64,000 nt of DNA from Streptomyces sp. V4I2 (lineage in GTDB: Bacteria; Actinomycetota; Actinomycetes; Streptomycetales; Streptomycetaceae): positions 10,168,001-10,232,000 of the forward strand of contig NZ_JAUSZM010000003.1 of NCBI RefSeq assembly GCF_030817655.1, given 5' to 3'. The notes beneath the pieces were generated by a model. That model did no database searches. It saw only the letters and a list, made by a program, of their open reading frames with translations, and was not told where the DNA came from. Both the position numbers and the translations under genes were made by a program. This document shows, piece by piece, positions 59,995 to 64,000 of this stretch. Position 1 is the stretch's first letter; each line of letters starts with the position of its first letter.

Positions 59995-61173
59995 ATGAGC
60001 GGCGCCAAGCCGATGAAGGACCCTCTCGACCTGCTTGACTTCTCCTCCACCCTCAGCGACGAGGAGCGCGAGATCCAGGCCACCGTCGCCAAGTTCCTCG
60101 CCGACCGGGTGCGCCCGCACATCGGCGAGTGGTTCGAGAACGCCCACTTCGCTCGCGAACTCGTCCCGGAGCTCGGCAAGTTGGGTGTTCTCGGCATGCA
60201 CCTCGAAGGGTACGGCTGTGCCGGCACCAGCGCCGTCAGCTATGGGTTGGCCTGTCTGGAGCTGGAGGCGGCGGACTCCGGTTTCCGCAGCTTCGTCTCC
60301 GTGCAGGGCTCGCTGTCGATGTTCTCCATCTGGAAGTGGGGCTCGGAGGAGCAGAAGCAGGAGTGGCTGCCCCGGCTCGCCGCCGGTGAGGCCATCGGCT
60401 GCTTCGGCCTGACGGAGCCCGACTTCGGCAGCAACCCCTCCGGGATGCGCACCAAGGCCGTCCGCGACGGCGACGACTGGATCCTCAACGGCTCCAAAAT
60501 GTGGATCACCAACGGCGGCATCGCCGATGTGGCCACCGTCTGGGCACAGACCGAGGACGGCATCCGCGGCTTCCTCGTGCCCCGCGGGGTGCCCGGCTTC
60601 ACCACGCAGGACATCAAGCAGAAGATGTCCCTGCGCGCCTCCGTCACCTCGGAGCTCTACTTCGACAACGTACGGCTGCCCGACTCGGCGCGGCTGCCCC
60701 TCGCGGAAGGCCTGCGCGGACCGCTGTCCTGTCTGAACGAGGCCCGCTTCGGCATCCTGTTCGGCGCGGTCGGCGCGGCCCGCGACTCGATCCAGGCAGC
60801 CATTCAGTACGCCGACTCCCGAGTCCAGTTCGACAAGCCGATCAGTGGCTTCCAGCTCACCCAGAAGAAGCTCGCCGACATGAGCGTGTCCCTGGGCAAC
60901 GCCGCGCTCCTCGCCCTGCACCTGGGCCGGCTCAAGGACCAGCACCGCATCAGGCCCGAGCAGATCAGCGTCGGCAAGCTCAACAACGTACGGGAAGCGA
61001 TCGCCATCGCACGGGAGTGCCGCACCATCCTGGGGGCCAACGGCATCTCCCTGGAGTACTCGCCGCTGCGCCACGCCAACAACCTGGAGTCCGTGCTGAC
61101 GTACGAAGGAACCAGCGAGATGCACACCCTGGTGGTCGGGCAGGCGATCACCGGCCAGGCGGCGTTCCGCTGA
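59995..61173 (+). CDS. Acyl-CoA dehydrogenase, glutaryl-CoA dehydrogenase-like
   Basis: 392 residues. FAD-binding and substrate motifs are intact: IGCFGLTEPDFGSNPSGMRT, ILNGSKMWITNGGIADVATV and the end VLTYEGTSEMHTLVVGQAIT, with the catalytic Glu in YEGT. The wording TEPDFGSNPSGM and EMHTLVVGQAITG is characteristic of glutaryl-CoA dehydrogenases, which convert glutaryl-CoA to crotonyl-CoA and CO2 and pass electrons to ETF. The Arg of the glutarate-binding site cannot be confirmed by eye. Both ETF genes that follow are broken, so it must use ETF encoded elsewhere. Confidence 0.92.
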   Translation: MSGAKPMKDPLDLLDFSSTLSDEEREIQATVAKFLADRVRPHIGEWFENAHFARELVPELGKLGVLGMHLEGYGCAGTSAVSYGLACLELEAADSGFRSFVSVQGSLSMFSIWKWGSEEQKQEWLPRLAAGEAIGCFGLTEPDFGSNPSGMRTKAVRDGDDWILNGSKMWITNGGIADVATVWAQTEDGIRGFLVPRGVPGFTTQDIKQKMSLRASVTSELYFDNVRLPDSARLPLAEGLRGPLSCLNEARFGILFGAVGAARDSIQAAIQYADSRVQFDKPISGFQLTQKKLADMSVSLGNAALLALHLGRLKDQHRIRPEQISVGKLNNVREAIAIARECRTILGANGISLEYSPLRHANNLESVLTYEGTSEMHTLVVGQAITGQAAFR

Positions 61174-61222
61174 CCAGGACGCCGGCCGCGACGCTGACCG
61201 TGACGGCTGAGAGAAGGCACCC

Positions 61223-61895
61223 GTGAACATCGTCGTGCTGGTCAAGCAGGTCCCGGACTCCGGTGCCGAACGCACCCTGTCCCAGGCCGACCACACCCTG
61301 GACCGCGAGGACGCCGAACTCGTCCTGGACGAGATCAACGAGCGTGCCACCGAAGAGGGGTGACGCTGAAGGAGACGACGGACGCTCACGTCACCGTCGT
61401 CTCCATGGGACCCGACTCCGCGCTCCACGCCATCCGCAAGGTACTGGCGATGGGCGGCGACCGGGGGATCCACATCTGCGACGACAGGCTGCGCGGCGCC
61501 GACGTGCTGACCACCGCGAAGGTTCTGGCGGCGGCCGTGCGGACCGTGGCGGACGTCGACCTGATGCTCGCCGGCGACGCGAGCACGGACGGTGGCGCGA
61601 GCGCGGTGCCCGCCGTCGTCGCGGACCTGCTCGGCCTGCCGCAGGTGACCCATGTGCGCAAGCTCGACGTGGACGCGGGACGGGTGCGCGCCGAGCGCGA
61701 GACCGAGGACGGCGAGACGACACTGGACGCTCCGCTGCCCGCGCTGGTCAGCGTCACCGAGAAGATCAACGAGCCGCACTACCCCTCCTTCAAGGGGATC
61801 ATGGCCGCCAAGAAGAAGCCGGTGGACACAATTACGGACGACGGTTCGGCCGGCCGCCGCTCGCCGCGTACCTGATCGCCCAGAAGCTCGTCTGA
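61223..61895 (+). pseudogene. etfB: Electron-transfer flavoprotein beta subunit, frameshifted
   Basis: GTG 61223, with GAGAAGG before it, opens VNIVVLVKQVPDSGAERTLS and EDAELVLDEINERATEEG, then TGA at 61361. Shifting frame at the GGGG run continues LKETTDAHVTVVSMGPDSAL, VLTTAKVLAAAVRTVADVDL, MLAGDASTDGGASAVPAVVA and KINEPHYPSFKGIMAAKKKP. A second shift near 61840 gives LAAYLIAQKLV, with about 30 family residues missing before it. Two lesions suggest decay rather than one sequencing error. Confidence 0.85.
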
Positions 61896-61920
61896 ATCGC
61901 CCGACCAGGTAACAGGCCCT

Positions 61921-62781
61921 CATGCCGAAGTCCTCGGACTCGTCGACCACGATGGGGAACAAGTCAACAAATCAATATACGAACTCCTGGCCGCCGCACG
62001 GCGGTTGGGGGACCCGGCCGCCGTCGTCGTGGGAACTCCCGGTACAGCGACGCGTCTGAGGGAATCTCTCGCCCGCCACGGCGCCACGAGCGTCCATGCG
62101 GCGGAGTCAACCGACGCCGCCGAGTTTCTCGTCACGCCCGCCGTGGACGCCCTGGAGTTGGCGGTCCGGGAAACCGCTGCCGCCGCCGTTCTGGTCTCCG
62201 CCACGACGGACGGCAGGGAGGTGGCCGGGCGTCTCGCCGTCCGGCTGGTCGCAGGGCTGCTGGTCGACGCGGTCGACCTGGACTCGTCCGGGGTGGTCAC
62301 CCAGATCGTCTTCGGCGGGTCCTGCACCGTGCGCTCACAAGTCACCCACGGCATACCGGTGATCGCCGTGCGGCCGGGCGCCTTCGAGCCGGAGGAGCAC
62401 CCTGTGGAGGCGGGGGAGCGGAAGCTGGAACTGCCACCGATCGCCCCCGCGGCGTCCGCGCGCAGCACCGCACGCCGCGCCGCCCCTGCGGGCGACCGAC
62501 CCGGACTCACCGAGGCGACCGTCGTGGTCTCCGGAGGCCGCGGTGTCGCAGGAGCGGGCGGTTTCAAGGTCGTGGAGGAGTTGGCAGACGCTCTGGGGGT
62601 GCCGTGGCGCCTCGCGCGCCGCGGTCGACACCGGGCACTACCCGCACCAATACCAGGTCGGTTCAACAAGGACCCGGAGGCACCGATCCTCGGCCTTGCC
62701 GACTACGGCGTGGTGGGCGACCTCTTCTCGGTGGCTCCCCAGCTCACGCAGGAAATTGCCGCCCGCCGCGCAGTCGGCTGA
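61921..62781 (+). pseudogene. etfA: Electron-transfer flavoprotein alpha subunit, start and FAD site damaged
   Basis: The sequence AEVLGLVDHDGEQVNKSIYE, LLAAARRLGDPAAVVVG is the right start, but its ATG is out of frame by one base (ATGCCGAAG where ATGGCCGAAG is expected). The middle (LVDAVDLDSSGVVTQIVFGG) and ATVVVSGGRGVAGAGGFKVV are normal. After GVPW the frame shifts; the other frame reads GASRAAVDTGHYPHQYQVG and breaks off, and the first frame resumes at NKDPEAPILGLADYGVVGDL. About 35 residues, including the FAD-binding SxxLYIAxGISGAxQH segment, are gone. The product could not bind FAD. Confidence 0.82.
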
Positions 62782-63443
62782 GACGGGCGACCCGAGACGG
62801 ACGCTTCTGGGGGTGCCCCCGCGCAAAGTACCCTCCCGCGAGGAGGAGGGACGTCCCAGTCCATCTCCTTGGGGGCGAAGACGCCAGAAGAAAGCTCCAT
62901 ACCGCGGATCATCACGCCGAGCGGTGGCACGGACGCCGAAAGGCCGGACCGCTGACGGGATGCCCTCAGCCGCAACCTCGTGCCGCTGAGGGTCCGCCGT
63001 GCGGGTGCGCCGACTTCCGTGCCTGACTGCGCGCCGCTCCATTCGGCCCGATGCAGATGCCGCTCATGACGGCCGAACCGCACAGCCTCGCGGACGCCAA
63101 CGTGATCGACCTGATCGGCACCCCGCTCGTGAACTGAGCCGGGGCGGACCCGGCAGCCGAGGACGAAGGCCCGGACCTGCTCGCCCGGCGCGTCTTCGGT
63201 CCCATTGAGCGGCGGCCAACCCACCCCGGGCTGAGCCCAGTGGGCGGTGCGGCCGCCATCGCATTTGCCGCCGCTACCGGAACGAGCCGCAGGCGGAACA
63301 GGGCTGTACCGTCTCGGGCCGGATCCGGGGACCCACGTCTCGCGCGATGCCCGCCCGACCTCGCCGGTCCTGCCCTGGACCGCGGTGACGACGGTGGACG
63401 TACAGCAGCCGGGGCACGTGGAACACCGCGTCACCGCAGGCCC
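62782..63443. other. Convergent spacer, nothing recognised
   Basis: About 660 bases between the etfA remnant and the dehydrogenase. A 23-residue open frame at 63066 (MTAEPHSLADANVIDLIGTP) and longer unassigned frames occur, none with a known motif. Loss of a gene from the cluster is possible. Confidence 0.35.
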
Positions 63444-64000
63444 TCAGGCCGCCTGGTAGCTGAAGAATCCCTGCCCTGACTTACGGCCCAGCAGCCCCGA
63501 CTCGACCATGCGGCGCAGCAACGGAGGAGGGGCGTACAGCGGTTCCCGGTACTCCTCGTACAGCGCCTCGCCTATCGCCGCCACGGTGTCCAGGCCGATG
63601 AGGTCGGCGAGGTGCAGCGGGCCCATGGGGTGAGCGCAGCCGGCGGTCATTCCCGTGTCGATGTCCTCCGCCGTCGCGGTGCCGGAGCCGACCATCCGCA
63701 CCGCTGCCAACAGGTAGGGCACCAGTAGGGAGTTCACCACGAACCCCGCACGGTCCTCCGTGACGATCGTCTGCTTGCCCAGGGTCTCGCCCGCGAAGGC
63801 ACGGACGCGCAGTTCCGTGGCCTTCGAGGTCTGCAACGAGGGGATGACCTCGACCAGTGGCATGAGGGGGACAGGGTTGAAGAAGTGCAGGCCGACCACC
63901 GCCTGCGGTCGTCCCGTCGCCGCCGCGAGCCGGGCGATGGGGAGCGAGGAGGTGTTGCTGGCCAGGATGGCGTCCGGGTCGGTGACGATCTCGTCCAGCT
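63444..64000 (-). CDS. 3-hydroxyacyl-CoA (3-hydroxybutyryl-CoA) dehydrogenase, partial
   Basis: 185 complete codons of the C-terminal two-thirds; the start lies beyond the window. Visible motifs: AILASNTSSLPIARLAAATG, VVGLHFFNPVPLMPLVEVIP (the catalytic His in HFFNP), DRAGFVVNSLLVPYLLAAVR and AGCAHPMGPLHLADLIGLDT, ending GLLGRKSGQGFFSYQ. It oxidises 3-hydroxyacyl-CoA with NAD, and would act two steps after glutaryl-CoA dehydrogenase once crotonyl-CoA is hydrated. It is convergent with the plus-strand CoA genes. Confidence 0.95.
   Translation of the reverse strand, partial: LDEIVTDPDAILASNTSSLPIARLAAATGRPQAVVGLHFFNPVPLMPLVEVIPSLQTSKATELRVRAFAGETLGKQTIVTEDRAGFVVNSLLVPYLLAAVRMVGSGTATAEDIDTGMTAGCAHPMGPLHLADLIGLDTVAAIGEALYEEYREPLYAPPPLLRRMVESGLLGRKSGQGFFSYQAA

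Noticed and set aside
63066..63137. 23-residue peptide gene (MTAEPHSLADANVIDLIGTP)
   Set aside because: No ribosome site and no similar peptide known to me; chance open frames of this size are common.
1..64000. tRNA or rRNA genes
   Set aside because: No stretch with tRNA-like arms and TTCGA loop in the right context, or rRNA sequence, was noticed; short tRNAs could still be missed by eye.

Overview
The window looks like a piece of an actinomycete chromosome, almost certainly Streptomyces. Base composition is very GC-rich, GTG and TTG starts are frequent, at least two transcripts look leaderless, and the RNA polymerase alpha subunit at 19772-20788 reads like Streptomyces RpoA. The mix of lone accessory operons, intact and decayed insertion sequences and truncated genes suggests a fast-evolving region such as a chromosome arm or a genomic island.

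Layout. 1-2752: end of an ABC exporter (ATPase, then FtsX-type permease). 2753-6134: rifampin phosphotransferase (rph) behind a rifamycin-associated element (RAE), with a decayed glycosyltransferase start in between. 6526-8275: a secreted GH43 arabinan hydrolase with an AbfB domain, then a truncated GH27 gene. 8599-9799: DoxX-like protein and a divergent regulator. 10412-14158: two-component system, divergent VanY-like D,D-carboxypeptidase and a membrane EEP hydrolase. 14437-18749: CatB-type acetyltransferase, SAM methyltransferase, and a reductase/hydrolase pair. 19772-20788: a second, stand-alone rpoA. 21069-22050: decayed TetR and PPOX genes. 22772-24316: rifampicin monooxygenase (rox). 25631-29618: NmrA-like oxidoreductase and a qor-oye-marR operon. 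29800-31866: pseudogenes of LLM monooxygenase, GntR, LysR and recombinase genes. 31867-34260: Ser/Thr kinase with a PQQ propeller. 35074-40639: small regulator, cupin and hydrolase genes among transposase remnants.

40761-43199 is a membrane-stress-type cluster (holin-like, DUF3618, DUF4235) whose holin gene is split by an IS110. 43995-45505 is an arsR-SRPBCC-reductase operon. 46205-47434 is an MFS exporter. 48019-52229 is an adenosine deaminase gene split cleanly by a TnpB-type element that itself carries an IS110. 52324-55335 holds a TetR/membrane-protein pair with a large palindromic operator and a winged-helix regulator. An intact IS481 follows at 55377-56443. 56445-57274 has two secreted peptidoglycan-binding paralogues. 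58189-64000 is a CoA-thioester catabolic cluster (DUF35 protein, CoA-transferase, glutaryl-CoA-type dehydrogenase, 3-hydroxyacyl-CoA dehydrogenase) in which both electron-transfer flavoprotein genes are broken.

Working together. The clearest theme is rifamycin defence: rph and rox, a perfectly placed RAE, a remnant of what looks like rifamycin glycosyltransferase, and an extra copy of a subunit of the drug's target enzyme, all within about 21 kb. The second theme is insertion history. Two genes can be rebuilt exactly by removing their inserts, and this reveals nested elements and a shared IS110 target motif. Family names come from remembered protein families; no database search was run.
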